Source: Cognatishimia activa (GTDB lineage Bacteria; Pseudomonadota; Alphaproteobacteria; Rhodobacterales; Rhodobacteraceae). From it: a stretch of 40,843 bases of DNA. The DNA is taken from the NCBI RefSeq assembly GCF_001458335.1, contig NZ_CYTO01000024.1, forward strand, positions 765,803 through 806,645, given 5' to 3'. Below the pieces are notes generated by a model. It ran no database searches. It was not told the DNA's origin and worked only from the letters and a program-made list of their open reading frames with translations. The translations under genes were made by a program, and so were the position numbers. This document shows, piece by piece, positions 1 through 8,442 of the stretch (the first letter of the stretch is position 1; each line of letters starts with the position of its first letter).

Positions 1-491
1 ATGATCGTCGCGCCAAATGCAGACTGTTTGTTGTATTCCTGAGCGGCGCGAATGATTGGGGATGTGAGATCGGATGTGACGATCTGACCAGCATCCTTTA
101 GGCGCTGGGTGAAATCAACAAAGTCCGCGCGACCGTCGGTTGCCATTTCGGATGTCATTGCCCCATCAGCAACAGCATTTCGAATACCGTCTGCCGTGCG
201 AACCACCTCGGACATCACAAGCCCGATGCTGGACCCGTCTTTGATTTCAGAAGATGGGATCATCGCCGAGACATTGCGGTCGATCACAAAGGGTTGGATC
301 AGAAGCCACAAAATCATAATGCCAAAAGCTGGCACGACGATTTTTAGAAGAACATTTGCCCCATAATAGGATGGCAGTGAGTGCAAATCCCGAGCGTCTC
401 CTCCAGCGCTGCTTAAAGCGCGAGTGCGGCCCAGGATGTAACCGAGTGCTGACACAGCTAACACGATTATGACAAGCCAAGAAAGTGGCAT
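1..491 (-). CDS. pstC: Phosphate ABC transporter permease PstC (N-terminal part, runs off window)
   Basis: This is the N-terminal 163 codons of a PstC-type inner-membrane permease, one of the two channel subunits of the PstSCAB phosphate importer. The start is an ATG at 491. A hydrophobic helix occupies about residues 4-20. A second one, around residues 51-65, is followed by a long polar periplasmic segment (motif FVIDRNVSAMIPSSEI). That long N-terminal extension is usual for the large alphaproteobacterial PstC form and is absent from the short E. coli form. It lies downstream of pstS on the same strand, across a gap of about 110 bases that holds a terminator-like hairpin. The rest of the gene, and probably pstA, pstB, phoU and phoB, lies outside the window. 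The identification rests on position and on the character of the N-terminus. Confidence 0.85.
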   Translation of the reverse strand, partial: MPLSWLVIIVLAVSALGYILGRTRALSSAGGDARDLHSLPSYYGANVLLKIVVPAFGIMILWLLIQPFVIDRNVSAMIPSSEIKDGSSIGLVMSEVVRTADGIRNAVADGAMTSEMATDGRADFVDFTQRLKDAGQIVTSDLTSPIIRAAQEYNKQSAFGATI

Positions 492-548
492 CCGTCCCCC
501 AGAAGATTTAGTAAATTTAAGCCGCTTATAAGCGACCGTTAAGACATT

Positions 549-577
549 AAAAAGGGGCGGGGCAAATCCCCGCCCCC
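549..577 (-). terminator. Attenuator-like intrinsic terminator between pstS and pstC
   Basis: Read on the minus strand, a perfect nine-base GC stem (GGGGCGGGG, loop ATTTG, CCCCGCCCC) is followed by a run of five T. It lies 24 bases after the pstS stop codon. Its position inside the pst operon suggests partial termination, so that the abundant binding protein is made in excess over the permeases. That role is inferred. Confidence 0.8.
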
Positions 578-600
578 TCTATTTTAACCCTAAGGGTTAA

Positions 601-1632
601 TTAGTTGGTCATTGCACCTTCAGCAGCAACGTTGCCTTGAGTGTCCGCCAGTTCTGGGTCGGAAACCAGACCGTACTGTGCCAGTGGGCCTTCTGGACCT
701 GCCAGCTCATCAGAGATGAAGAACTGAGCGTATTCTTTCAGGCCAGGAACAACACCGATGTGCGCTTTCTTGACGTAGAAGAACAGTGGGCGAGAAACTG
801 GGTATTCAGCAGAAGCGATGGTTTCAGTGGAAGGAACAACGCCTGCCATTGTCGCAACTTTCAGCTTGTCTGTGTTGTTCTCGTAGAACGCCAGACCGAA
901 TACGCCGATGCCGTTTGCGTTTGCGTCGATGGATGCCAGTGTTTCTGTGTAGTCACCGTCGATGTCGACTGCGCGGCCATCAGACATAACTTCCAGACAT
1001 GCATCTTCTGCATCGTCTTCAGACATGCCAGCTGCCATCATCGCTTCGAATGCGCCAGTTGCTTCACAGCCAGCTGCAACAACTTTTTCTTCGAAAACTT
1101 CACGGGTACCGTGCTTAGTACCTGGGATGAAGGCCAGGATGTCTTCGGAAGGCAGGTCAGCGTTGAAGTCAGACCACTGCTTGTATGGGTTATCAACCAG
1201 CTTGCCGTCGACCATTACTTTTGGTGCCAGCGCGTTGAAGATGTCGGACTGTGTGAAAGCAGTGTATGCTGGGCCGTCTTTTTGAGACGCGAATACGATG
1301 CCGTCATAACCGATGCGAACTTCGATGATCTCGGTAACGCCGTTTTCAGCACATGCTTTGATTTCTTTGTCACGGATTTTGCGGGACGCGTTCGCCACGT
1401 CTGTGTGCTCTGTGCCAACACCTTGGCAGAAGCGCTTCAGACCAGCAGAAGAACCACCGGATTCAACAACTGGTGTTGGGAAGTCGGTGTTTTCGCCGAA
1501 CGCTTCAGCAACGATGGAAGCGTAAGGAAGAACTGTGGAAGAACCGGCAACTTGCACTTGGTCGCGTGCAGCGGCAGATGTGGCAGCAACGGCAGCGATC
1601 GCCAGTGCGGAAGCAGTCAGTTTTACAGACAT
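601..1632 (-). CDS. pstS: Phosphate ABC transporter substrate-binding protein PstS
   Basis: A periplasmic phosphate-binding protein of 343 residues that delivers inorganic phosphate to the PstCAB importer. Residues 1-22 form a signal peptide ending SAAA. The family motifs AGSSTVLPY (about residues 29-37), ESGGSSAG and PGTKHGTREVF are the phosphate-contacting loops. The ATG at 1632 is preferred over an upstream in-frame start because AGGAG sits just upstream and the signal peptide begins there. phoR is immediately upstream on the same strand and pstC downstream. A Pho box upstream points to PhoB control. Four cysteines in the mature protein could form disulfides, which E. coli PstS lacks. The family call is firm. 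Confidence 0.97.
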   Translation of the reverse strand: MSVKLTASALAIAAVAATSAAARDQVQVAGSSTVLPYASIVAEAFGENTDFPTPVVESGGSSAGLKRFCQGVGTEHTDVANASRKIRDKEIKACAENGVTEIIEVRIGYDGIVFASQKDGPAYTAFTQSDIFNALAPKVMVDGKLVDNPYKQWSDFNADLPSEDILAFIPGTKHGTREVFEEKVVAAGCEATGAFEAMMAAGMSEDDAEDACLEVMSDGRAVDIDGDYTETLASIDANANGIGVFGLAFYENNTDKLKVATMAGVVPSTETIASAEYPVSRPLFFYVKKAHIGVVPGLKEYAQFFISDELAGPEGPLAQYGLVSDPELADTQGNVAAEGAMTN

Positions 1633-1709
1633 AGATTTTAACTCCTGAGTGTTCGAGCCGCTGTTTCGCGGCTTCGATGCACGACCTAAAGTCTCTGCAC
1701 AACGCTTTT

Positions 1710-1738
1710 GTGACACCTATGTAACGGTTTTATGACAG
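1710..1738 (-). promoter_or_regulatory. Pho box (PhoB site) upstream of pstS, three half-sites
   Basis: On the minus strand, CTGTCATAAAACCGTTACAT (1738-1719) closely matches the PhoB consensus of two 7-base repeats separated by 4 bases. A third unit, GTGTCAC (1716-1710), keeps the same 11-base period. The site lies about 80-105 bases upstream of the pstS start. PhoB control of pst operons is established; binding here is inferred from the match. Confidence 0.88.
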
Positions 1739-1773
1739 TCCATCTGAAACGCCGAAACTTCTTAATTTTTTCT

Positions 1774-2802
1774 TTAGTTCCGGGGCAGAATGACTGTGAA
1801 AGTACTGCCCTGTCCAAGGGTGCTTTCGATCTTAATGCGGCCTCTGTGGCGAGCAACAATATGTTTTACAATCGCAAGGCCTAGTCCCGTACCGCCCATC
1901 TCTCGCGAACGATGAGAATCGATACGGTAAAATCGCTCCATCAGGCGGGGAATATGAACATCTTCAATACCTGGCCCTGTATCTTTGACTGCGATACGCA
2001 ACGCCGGTTTGCGCAATGTTGGGTCTTTTTCCACTTCTTCGATGGTCACAGCGACAGTTCCTTGCTCCCCACCGTATTTCACACCGTTCTCGATTAGGTT
2101 CGTGAACACTTGGATCAACTGATCCCGGTCGGCCGGCAAAGTGACCGGGCGTTCCGGCTTTTCAAAGATCAGCTCGTGGCCCTTGGTGGTCGCCACATCC
2201 TGAAGATTGCGAATGACCGTAGACAGAATATCTCCAATATCCTCCGGATCACGCGGGCGCATGCGCGCTTCTTCCTCAACACGGCTCAGGGAGAGAAGAT
2301 CGCCAACCAGTCGGTTCATGCGATTGGCTTCAGCTGCCATGATGTTAAGAAACCGCTCTCGCGCGCCTTCATCATCCTTTGCTGGCCCGCGCAGCGTTTC
2401 GATGAAACCAAGCAGTGCCGTCAAAGGGGTTTTCAGTTCGTGGCTAACGTTGGCGACAAATTCGCGGCGAATTTCGCCGGCCTGTTCCACATGTGTGATG
2501 TCTTGAAAGCAGGCCAATACACCGGTGCCCTCGCCGGTCTTTACCAGCGAAAAGGTTACTTCAAACCGGGTTTCTTGTGCATCTTCTGTATGAATGTAAA
2601 TGGCTTGTTGCTGCGCGCCCGTGCGCAGACATTTTTCGGCCGCTGCGTTAAAGCCCGGCTGGCGAAACACCAAAACCATCGCGCGGTTTTCCGTCGCGTT
2701 GGGCTGGAGCGCCGCAGCCTTTGCATTCGCGCCAACAACACGTGCATCCGCACTGATGAACACCGCTGGAAGCGGAATGCCATTCAAGAGAGAGTTGATC
2801 AT
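1774..2802 (-). CDS. phoR: Phosphate regulon sensor histidine kinase PhoR (no membrane anchor)
   Basis: A sensor kinase of 342 residues that phosphorylates the response regulator PhoB when phosphate is limiting. It has an N-terminal PAS domain (about residues 5-105), a HisKA dimerisation domain with the phosphoacceptor His121 in NVSHELKTPL, and a HATPase_c domain ending with the G box GTGLGLAIVKH. No transmembrane helix precedes the PAS domain, unlike E. coli PhoR, so it is predicted to be cytosolic and to sense through the Pst/PhoU complex. The ATG at 2802 was chosen. A TTG at 2814 has a better-spaced AAGG and would add four residues. Adjacent pstS-pstC supports PhoR over a generic kinase. 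Confidence 0.93.
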   Translation of the reverse strand: MINSLLNGIPLPAVFISADARVVGANAKAAALQPNATENRAMVLVFRQPGFNAAAEKCLRTGAQQQAIYIHTEDAQETRFEVTFSLVKTGEGTGVLACFQDITHVEQAGEIRREFVANVSHELKTPLTALLGFIETLRGPAKDDEGARERFLNIMAAEANRMNRLVGDLLSLSRVEEEARMRPRDPEDIGDILSTVIRNLQDVATTKGHELIFEKPERPVTLPADRDQLIQVFTNLIENGVKYGGEQGTVAVTIEEVEKDPTLRKPALRIAVKDTGPGIEDVHIPRLMERFYRIDSHRSREMGGTGLGLAIVKHIVARHRGRIKIESTLGQGSTFTVILPRN

Positions 2803-2873
2803 AGAGCGGCCCAAACACCTTTTAAGTCAATTGCGCCGCAGACTTGTGGAAAGCCTTCAAAATGTAAAGACCG

Positions 2874-3398
2874 TTAGCTGATCGGCTTCAGACCTTCGCG
2901 AAACCTGCGCATATAGGTCTGATAATTCAGCGCACTTTTCCGCAATCCTTCGATGGCACTGTCGTCCAATTGACGGATCACCTTGCCCGGCGCGCCCATC
3001 ACAAGAGAGCCATCGGGGATCTCTTTGCCTTCCGTGACCAAGGCCCCTGCCCCAATCAGACAGTTTTTGCCGATCTTAGCCCCGTTCATCACGGATGCGC
3101 CCATGCCAATCAATGTGTTGTCGCCAATGGTGCAACCATGCAGCAACGCTTTGTGACCGATTGTGCAGCCAGCACCGATGGTCAGCGGATAGCCCATATC
3201 TGTGTGAAGAACACAGTTTTCCTGAATATTGCTGCCAACCCCTAAATGGATGACTTCATTGTCACCGCGAAGCGTAGAGCCGAACCAAATCGAAGCCGCC
3301 TCTTCCACAACGATCTTTCCGATCACATTGGCATCCGGCGCGATCCAAGTGTCTTCGGCGATTGTCGGCGCGATGCCATCCAAAGTGTAAAGGGTCAT
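2874..3398 (-). CDS. Gamma-carbonic anhydrase family protein (left-handed beta-helix)
   Basis: A 174-residue hexapeptide-repeat protein of the gamma-CA/PaaY/YrdA family, expected to form a trimer of left-handed beta helices. The zinc-ligand histidines are all present: His65 (VLHTD) and His82 and His87 (GHKALLHG). Arg44 and Asp46 in LRGDNEVI are also typical. The start ATG overlaps the gmk stop codon as ATGA, so the two are translationally coupled. Many bacterial members have weak or no measured carbonic anhydrase activity, so the substrate is unproven. Transferase activity is unlikely because the metal site is complete. Confidence 0.92.
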   Translation of the reverse strand: MTLYTLDGIAPTIAEDTWIAPDANVIGKIVVEEAASIWFGSTLRGDNEVIHLGVGSNIQENCVLHTDMGYPLTIGAGCTIGHKALLHGCTIGDNTLIGMGASVMNGAKIGKNCLIGAGALVTEGKEIPDGSLVMGAPGKVIRQLDDSAIEGLRKSALNYQTYMRRFREGLKPIS

Positions 3399-4036
3399 TG
3401 GCCATCCTCGAATTCTTGCTGCAATTGGCGCACATGCTCGACCAAATGCGGTTGCTGGATGCGTTTTAGCCGCGTCGCTGTCACGATTTGCTTCAGCTCA
3501 ATTTCTGTCTGATCCAGGTCATCGTTGATCAGCACGTGGTCGTAGCTGCCCCAATGGCTGATCTCATCCCAGCTTTTCTGCATGCGTTTCGCAATGGTTT
3601 CGGCGCTGTCTTGGTTGCGGCTTTCAAGGCGACGGCGCAGTTCTTTGATCGATGGTGGCAGAATGAAGATAGACAAGGTGTGCTGACCAAGCGCCGAGTT
3701 TCGGATCTGCTGCGCACCCTGCCAGTCGATGTCAAAGAGAACATCTTTTCCGCCATCAATCGCCGTCTGAACCGGTGCTTTCGGAGATCCGTAGAAGTTC
3801 CCAAACACATGGGCATGCTCCAGCATGCCATCTTCTGCGACCGAGCTTTTGAAATCTGCTTCGCTCATGAAGTGATAATCTTCACCATCAACCTCGCCAG
3901 GACGTGGTTCACGGGTGGTGGCAGAGACAGAAAATTCAATCGTCGGATCCCAAATCCGCAGACGTTTGGACAAGGTTGATTTCCCAGCGCCCGATGGCGA
4001 AGAGAGAATTATCAAAAGACCGCGGCGATTTTGCAT
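3395..4036 (-). CDS. gmk: Guanylate kinase
   Basis: Converts GMP to GDP with ATP in the cytoplasm, an essential step of purine nucleotide metabolism. The P-loop [11 protein letters not shown] lies near the N-terminus, followed by the GMP-binding segment ([17 protein letters not shown]) and the [11 protein letters not shown] motif. About 213 residues is normal for the family. The ATG at 4036 has GGAA nine bases upstream; a GTG at 4042 is a possible alternative that adds two residues. It lies directly after yicC and overlaps the following gamma-CA gene. The yicC-gmk neighbourhood recurs in proteobacteria. Confidence 0.97.
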   Translation of the reverse strand: MQNRRGLLIILSSPSGAGKSTLSKRLRIWDPTIEFSVSATTREPRPGEVDGEDYHFMSEADFKSSVAEDGMLEHAHVFGNFYGSPKAPVQTAIDGGKDVLFDIDWQGAQQIRNSALGQHTLSIFILPPSIKELRRRLESRNQDSAETIAKRMQKSWDEISHWGSYDHVLINDDLDQTEIELKQIVTATRLKRIQQPHLVEHVRQLQQEFEDGQ

Positions 4037-4042
4037 GATCAC

Positions 4043-4933
4043 TTATTCCACATTCTGAACTTGTTCGCGCATCTGATCGATGACGGCTTTTAGGTCAAGA
4101 CCAACCCGTGTCAGCTCTACATTCTGCGCCTTGGAACAAAGAGTGTTCGCTTCACGGTTAAATTCTTGCATCAGAAAATCCAGCTTGCGCCCGATTGGGC
4201 TGCCTTGACTGATCAGGCCACGCGCCGCATCCACATGCGCCTTCAGGCGATCTATCTCCTCGGTCACATCGGATTTCACCGCAAGCATCGCAAGCTCTTG
4301 CGCCACGCGATCCTCATCGGCGCCATCGGTGTTGTCCAAAACCCGTTGAAGATTTGAGCGCAGGGTCTCAGCCGTTTCCGCTTTGCGGGCTTCGGCAATT
4401 CCAGCAGCCGTCCCAGTCAGGGTTTCTATTTCTGAAATCTGCTCCAGCAAAACTTTCTCAAGCGCTACACCTTCAGTTTTGCGCATTTCAACGAAGCTTT
4501 TCAGCAGCTCAGGATAAGCTGCAATCAGTGCTTTCGCCAATGCTGCACTGTCCCCGTCTCCTGTGGCGCTTTCAAGCACGCCGCGCACGGCCAACACATC
4601 TGTTGCGTTGCTCGGTGATAGCGTATGACCCTGATCCAAAGCTTTTTGTTCGACTTCTGCCAATGCTGCCAGAACCGCATCCAACGTGCCGTGGTTTAGG
4701 GCCAAGCTCGCTGTTTCCTCGGCGCGTGAAACACGCAAGCTCAGTGTCATGGCGCCTCGGCTCACCGCCTTGGTTGTCAATGCACGCAGTTGCGGCTCCA
4801 GCCCTTCAATCCAGTCCGGAACGCGGAACCTAAGGTCCAGCCCCTTGGAATTCACGCTGCGCAATTCCCATGCCCAGCTATATCCTGCGGCGTCCCCTTT
4901 GCCCCCGGCAAACCCTGTCATGGATTGCAACAT
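4043..4933 (-). CDS. YicC/YloC family endoribonuclease
   Basis: A 296-residue YicC family protein. It begins with the signature MLQSMTGFA and ends with the conserved block KLDFLMQEFNREANTLCSKA plus the acidic C-terminal helix. E. coli YicC has been reported as an endoribonuclease acting on small RNA. Earlier work knew the family only as a stress-induced protein. The ATG at 4933 is preceded by AGGAG at good spacing. An upstream in-frame extension exists but lacks family similarity. It is the first gene of the yicC-gmk-gamma-CA run. Family assignment is firm; the physiological target here is unknown. Confidence 0.93.
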   Translation of the reverse strand: MLQSMTGFAGGKGDAAGYSWAWELRSVNSKGLDLRFRVPDWIEGLEPQLRALTTKAVSRGAMTLSLRVSRAEETASLALNHGTLDAVLAALAEVEQKALDQGHTLSPSNATDVLAVRGVLESATGDGDSAALAKALIAAYPELLKSFVEMRKTEGVALEKVLLEQISEIETLTGTAAGIAEARKAETAETLRSNLQRVLDNTDGADEDRVAQELAMLAVKSDVTEEIDRLKAHVDAARGLISQGSPIGRKLDFLMQEFNREANTLCSKAQNVELTRVGLDLKAVIDQMREQVQNVE

Positions 4934-5179
4934 GCTCACTCTCCTGCGTTTTTTCCGTCTTAGCACTAAGCCCAAGCGGTTGACCATGTCTAAAGGAGGA
5001 AGGTCGGGTACAGGCGGGTTAACCAATTAGTAAGACTTCGCACCAATTTTCATTCAAATCTGCGATATTAATCTAACGGGAAGTATTCTCTGTGGGCGGA
5101 GCGATCCGTCCGAAACGAAGATGCCGGGGTCGAGTTTGAATTCGACGGGCGAAATTCACGTAGCGTGAGGAGACGCGTA

Positions 5180-5827
5180 GTGTTGAAAGGCATTTTGGGA
5201 CAGTCAAAGGATCGCAGCTATAGCTTTCCACTTATCGCTGAGGTGGAAGCCTATTGGCAGAGATTGCGCCAAGGACGGTGCATTCCCAAACGCAGCGACC
5301 TTGTTCCTCGTGGCATACGCGGCGCTTTGCCGAATGCGTTTATCCTTAATGTTCCGGACCATGGGTCAGCGCGTTTTCGGATTGTTGGCTCACAAATATC
5401 ATCATTGCGCCAGCGAGATCTAAACGGAAGTGCCGTATCTGATTTGATATCCGAGCCGCGCAAAGGGATCATTGATGATATTTTGGCGGATGTAACGGTT
5501 CTCCCGGCCAAGGCGCGGCTGAACTTCGCGCAGAATGAAAATGATGACCGCGTAATTGCCCAGATGGTGTTGCTTCCAATGACCAATGAGGCCGGACAGC
5601 TCAACCGTATCTTGGGGTGTTTGGATTTTCACCCGACGCTCGTTAGGAAAGCGTCGCCGCAGCTCTTGCACCCAACCGGAACGGTCGTCCGCTCTCTTGC
5701 GGTGAAATCTGAAGATAGGGTTCGACGGATGCGTCTGCCGAACTTACACCTTGTTTCCGACAACCAAATGAACCTGCCGCTACGTCCATCATCAAAAAGA
5801 ACAGCCTTACGGCTTGTTGAAACCTAA
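5180..5827 (+). CDS. PAS domain-containing protein (PAS_5 family)
   Basis: About 215 residues resembling the alphaproteobacterial PAS_5 (PF07310) family: an N-terminal YWQRLRQGR-like segment, then IPKRSDLVPRGIRGALPNAFIL and RFRIVGSQIS, followed by a PAS-like fold. No kinase, cyclase or DNA-binding domain is visible, so it is a stand-alone sensor or adaptor of unknown function. A GTG at 5180 is favoured because AGGAG lies seven bases upstream. A TTG at 5183 and an upstream GTG at 5165 are alternatives. Short inverted repeats precede it (TCACG-TAG-CGTGA at 5156-5168, overlapping the Shine-Dalgarno). It stands alone, convergent with the DAHP synthase gene. Confidence 0.75.
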   Translation: MLKGILGQSKDRSYSFPLIAEVEAYWQRLRQGRCIPKRSDLVPRGIRGALPNAFILNVPDHGSARFRIVGSQISSLRQRDLNGSAVSDLISEPRKGIIDDILADVTVLPAKARLNFAQNENDDRVIAQMVLLPMTNEAGQLNRILGCLDFHPTLVRKASPQLLHPTGTVVRSLAVKSEDRVRRMRLPNLHLVSDNQMNLPLRPSSKRTALRLVET

Positions 5828-5844
5828 GTTGGCATAAGCTCAAT

Positions 5845-5876
5845 AAAAAAGGCGCACCCCATGGCGCGCCTTCTTC
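5845..5876. terminator. Bidirectional intrinsic terminator
   Basis: A stem AAGGCGC (5849-5855) pairs with GCGCCTT (5866-5872). It is flanked by an A run on the left and a T-rich stretch on the right, so it can terminate both the PAS_5 gene and the convergent DAHP synthase gene. Confidence 0.75.
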
Positions 5877-5892
5877 AAAAATTTTGAAAGCC

Positions 5893-7263
5893 TTAGCTTG
5901 CTTTCGCCGCAGGCGCTGAGTCGCGTAGGGATGAAAGCTCTTCCGCCACCAAGAACGCCAATTCCAAAGACTGGCTCGCGTTCAAGCGTGGGTCACAAGC
6001 TGTGTGGTACCGATCGGACAGGTCTTCCTCAGTAACGTCACGTACACCACCGGTGCACTCTGTCACGTCTTGCCCGGTCATCTCGAAATGCACGCCACCT
6101 GGGATTGTGCCTTCCGCTTTATGAACCGCGAAGAACTCCTGAACTTCGCGCAGAACGCTATCAAATGGACGGGTTTTGTAACCGGTCGCAGATTTGATGG
6201 TGTTGCCGTGCATCGGATCACAGGACCAGACAACATTCGCGCCTTCTTCCTGAACAGTCTTGATCAGACGCGGCAGGTGATCACCAACAGTGCCCGCACC
6301 AAAACGCGCGATCAAAGTCAGACGGCCCGCTTCGTTTTCAGGGTTCAGCTTTTCAAGCAGAACCTTCAGGTCTTCCGCTGTGGTCGTTGGGCCACATTTC
6401 AGACCGATCGGGTTTTGAACACCAGACAGGAATTCGACATGCGCGCCGTCAGGCTGACGGGTGCGGTCACCGATCCAAAGCATGTGGCCAGAACCTGCGA
6501 GCCACTTGCCGGACGTGGAATCAACGCGTGTCAGCGCTTCTTCATATTCCAACAACAGGCTTTCGTGGCTTGTGTAGAAGTCCACGGTGTGCAGGTCATG
6601 TTCGTTTTCGCTATCAATTCCAGCGGCTTGCATGAAGTCCAGCGCATCAGAGATACGGTTCGCCATATCCCGGAATTTCGCGGCTTTCTCGCTTTCGGTG
6701 AAACCCAGTGTCCAGCCGTGGATCTGACGCACATCTGCGTAACCACCGGTGCTGAAAGCACGCAGAAGGTTCAGTGTCGCCGCCGCCTGAGTGTATGCCT
6801 GCAGCATTTTTGCTGGATCAGGAATGCGGCTAGCGGACGTAAAATCGAGCTCGTTGATGATGTCGCCACGGTAGCTTGGCAGTTCCACGCCATCCACAGT
6901 TTCTGTCGGAGCAGACCGTGGTTTCGCGAATTGGCCTGCCATGCGGCCGACTTTCACAACAGGGACTTTGGCGCCAAAGGTCAGCACCATCGCCATCTGC
7001 AGCATCACTTTGAACGTGTCACGAATGTGGTCCGCGCTGAACTGATTGAACGCTTCCGCACAGTCCCCGCCTTGCAACAAAAAGGCCTCGCCGCGAGACG
7101 CGGCTGCGAGTTTGGCCTTCAGGCTCCGCGCTTCGCCAGCAAAGACCAAAGGCGGATAGCTTGCGAGCTTCGCTTCTACAGCGTTAAGCGCGTCCTGATC
7201 CGTATAGTCCGGCATCTGAACCCGGGGCTTCGCGCGCCAGTCAGATTTTTGCCATTCTGCCAT
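5893..7263 (-). CDS. Class II 3-deoxy-7-phosphoheptulonate (DAHP) synthase
   Basis: Condenses phosphoenolpyruvate with erythrose 4-phosphate, the first step of the shikimate pathway to aromatic amino acids. The 456-residue protein begins [10 protein letters not shown] and carries class II (plant/AroG-Mtb type) motifs: GGDCAEAF with the metal-binding Cys, [33 protein letters not shown] and CDPMHGNT. The ATG at 7263 has GGAG upstream and matches the family N-terminus; an upstream in-frame extension is spurious. It is divergent from the GlxA-type regulator, with about 145 bases between. No fused chorismate mutase or ACT domain is seen. Confidence 0.96.
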   Translation of the reverse strand: MAEWQKSDWRAKPRVQMPDYTDQDALNAVEAKLASYPPLVFAGEARSLKAKLAAASRGEAFLLQGGDCAEAFNQFSADHIRDTFKVMLQMAMVLTFGAKVPVVKVGRMAGQFAKPRSAPTETVDGVELPSYRGDIINELDFTSASRIPDPAKMLQAYTQAAATLNLLRAFSTGGYADVRQIHGWTLGFTESEKAAKFRDMANRISDALDFMQAAGIDSENEHDLHTVDFYTSHESLLLEYEEALTRVDSTSGKWLAGSGHMLWIGDRTRQPDGAHVEFLSGVQNPIGLKCGPTTTAEDLKVLLEKLNPENEAGRLTLIARFGAGTVGDHLPRLIKTVQEEGANVVWSCDPMHGNTIKSATGYKTRPFDSVLREVQEFFAVHKAEGTIPGGVHFEMTGQDVTECTGGVRDVTEEDLSDRYHTACDPRLNASQSLELAFLVAEELSSLRDSAPAAKAS

Positions 7264-7408
7264 TGTCTTTACTCCAATTGAATAAGCTAGTTTGTCCGCT
7301 AACAGTCGCGAACTGCCCTCATATGCCAAATATCGTGCTTGACGAAAACCCCGCAAATGCATCAAGTGATTTATCTGCGCAACTTTTGTTAGGTGAGAGC
7401 CAAGCCGC

Positions 7409-8413
7409 GTGTCCCAAGACTATGATTTCCCAGTCGAAGTTGAAACTTCTGACAAACCACCTCGTCGTTTCGTTTTTGTACTGCTCAATGAGTTCACTCT
7501 TTTTGCAGTCGCGAGCGCTGGCGAATGCCTGCGCGTGGCCAACCGGATGGCCGGAAAACACCTGTATCGTTGGGCTATCACGAGTGAGACCAATGAACCT
7601 GTGATGAGCTCCGCAGGAATCCCGTTCCCTGTCGATATTACCTTTGATGACGTGACAAAGGACGATACGCTTATCGTTTGCGGAGGCATGAATGTTCAGG
7701 CGAATTCCACACCAAAAACGCTGAACTGGCTGCGCCGGGAATCGCGCAAAGGTGCGACAATCGGATCATTCTGCGCCGGGGCCCATGCATTAGCGAAAGC
7801 TGGATTGCTAGACGGATACCGCGCGACGATCCACTGGGAAAACCAAGATGGATTCGTTGAGGATTTCCCCGAAATCAACCTTACCCGTTCCGTCTTTGCC
7901 ATTGATCGCAAACGGTTTACCGCTGCAGGCGGCACCGCTGCAATTGATTTGATGCTGCGTATCATTGCGGATGACCACGGCACTGACCTTTCCAATGCGG
8001 TTGCGGACCAGCTGATTTATTCCTCAATCCGCACCGACCAGGATTTCCAACGCCTTTCCACACCAACGCGAATGGGGGTTCGTCACCCACGTTTGAGCAT
8101 CGTGATTGAGATGATGGAGGAAAGCATCGAGGAACCCATCAGCCCAAGCGCATTGGCGGAGAGCGTGAATATGTCGACCCGGCAGCTTGAACGCTTGTTC
8201 CGTCGATACTTGGATCGCTCTCCTAAGCAATATTACATGGAACTGCGCCTTGCGCGTGCTCGGAACCTGTTGATGCAAACCAACATGAGCACCATCGATA
8301 TTGCGATTGCCTGCGGGTTTACCTCTCCGAGTCACTTCTCAAAATGCTACCGAACCCATTACGGCGTGACGCCTTATCGTGAACGCGGCAGCCAAGGAAC
8401 GGCTAAGAGCTAA
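7409..8413 (+). CDS. GlxA family transcriptional regulator (DJ-1/PfpI domain plus AraC helix-turn-helix)
   Basis: 334 residues with an N-terminal DJ-1/PfpI-like domain (about 20-190) and a C-terminal AraC-type double helix-turn-helix (about 230-330; [14 protein letters not shown] and [22 protein letters not shown]). Cys122 in [18 protein letters not shown] sits at the nucleophile elbow, with His142 following, as in FtrA/GlxA types. Relatives such as GbdR, CdhR and ArgR activate quaternary-amine or amino-acid catabolism, but no such genes are adjacent, so the ligand is unknown. The GTG start lacks a strong Shine-Dalgarno. It is divergent from the DAHP synthase gene and convergent with the PQQ sugar dehydrogenase gene. 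Confidence 0.88.
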   Translation: MSQDYDFPVEVETSDKPPRRFVFVLLNEFTLFAVASAGECLRVANRMAGKHLYRWAITSETNEPVMSSAGIPFPVDITFDDVTKDDTLIVCGGMNVQANSTPKTLNWLRRESRKGATIGSFCAGAHALAKAGLLDGYRATIHWENQDGFVEDFPEINLTRSVFAIDRKRFTAAGGTAAIDLMLRIIADDHGTDLSNAVADQLIYSSIRTDQDFQRLSTPTRMGVRHPRLSIVIEMMEESIEEPISPSALAESVNMSTRQLERLFRRYLDRSPKQYYMELRLARARNLLMQTNMSTIDIAIACGFTSPSHFSKCYRTHYGVTPYRERGSQGTAKS

Positions 8414-8415
8414 GT

Positions 8416-8442
8416 CTGTTTATCGGGCGATCCGATAAACAG
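8416..8442. terminator. Perfect 11-bp hairpin between convergent genes
   Basis: CTGTTTATCGG (8416-8426) pairs perfectly with CCGATAAACAG (8432-8442) across a five-base loop. It begins three bases after the regulator stop codon and covers the stop codon of the opposite sugar dehydrogenase gene. No T tract follows on either strand, so termination may be weak, or the hairpin may protect the 3' end of the RNA. Confidence 0.55.

Noticed and set aside
637-1641. Long open frame on the plus strand opposite pstS
   Set aside because: It is a mirror of the pstS coding frame, has a Cys/Val/Phe-rich composition unlike real proteins, and the opposite strand encodes clear PstS motifs.
6004-7281. 425-codon frame opposite the DAHP synthase gene
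   Set aside because: Antisense shadow of a strongly conserved enzyme; composition rich in Arg, Cys and His, with no domain recognised.
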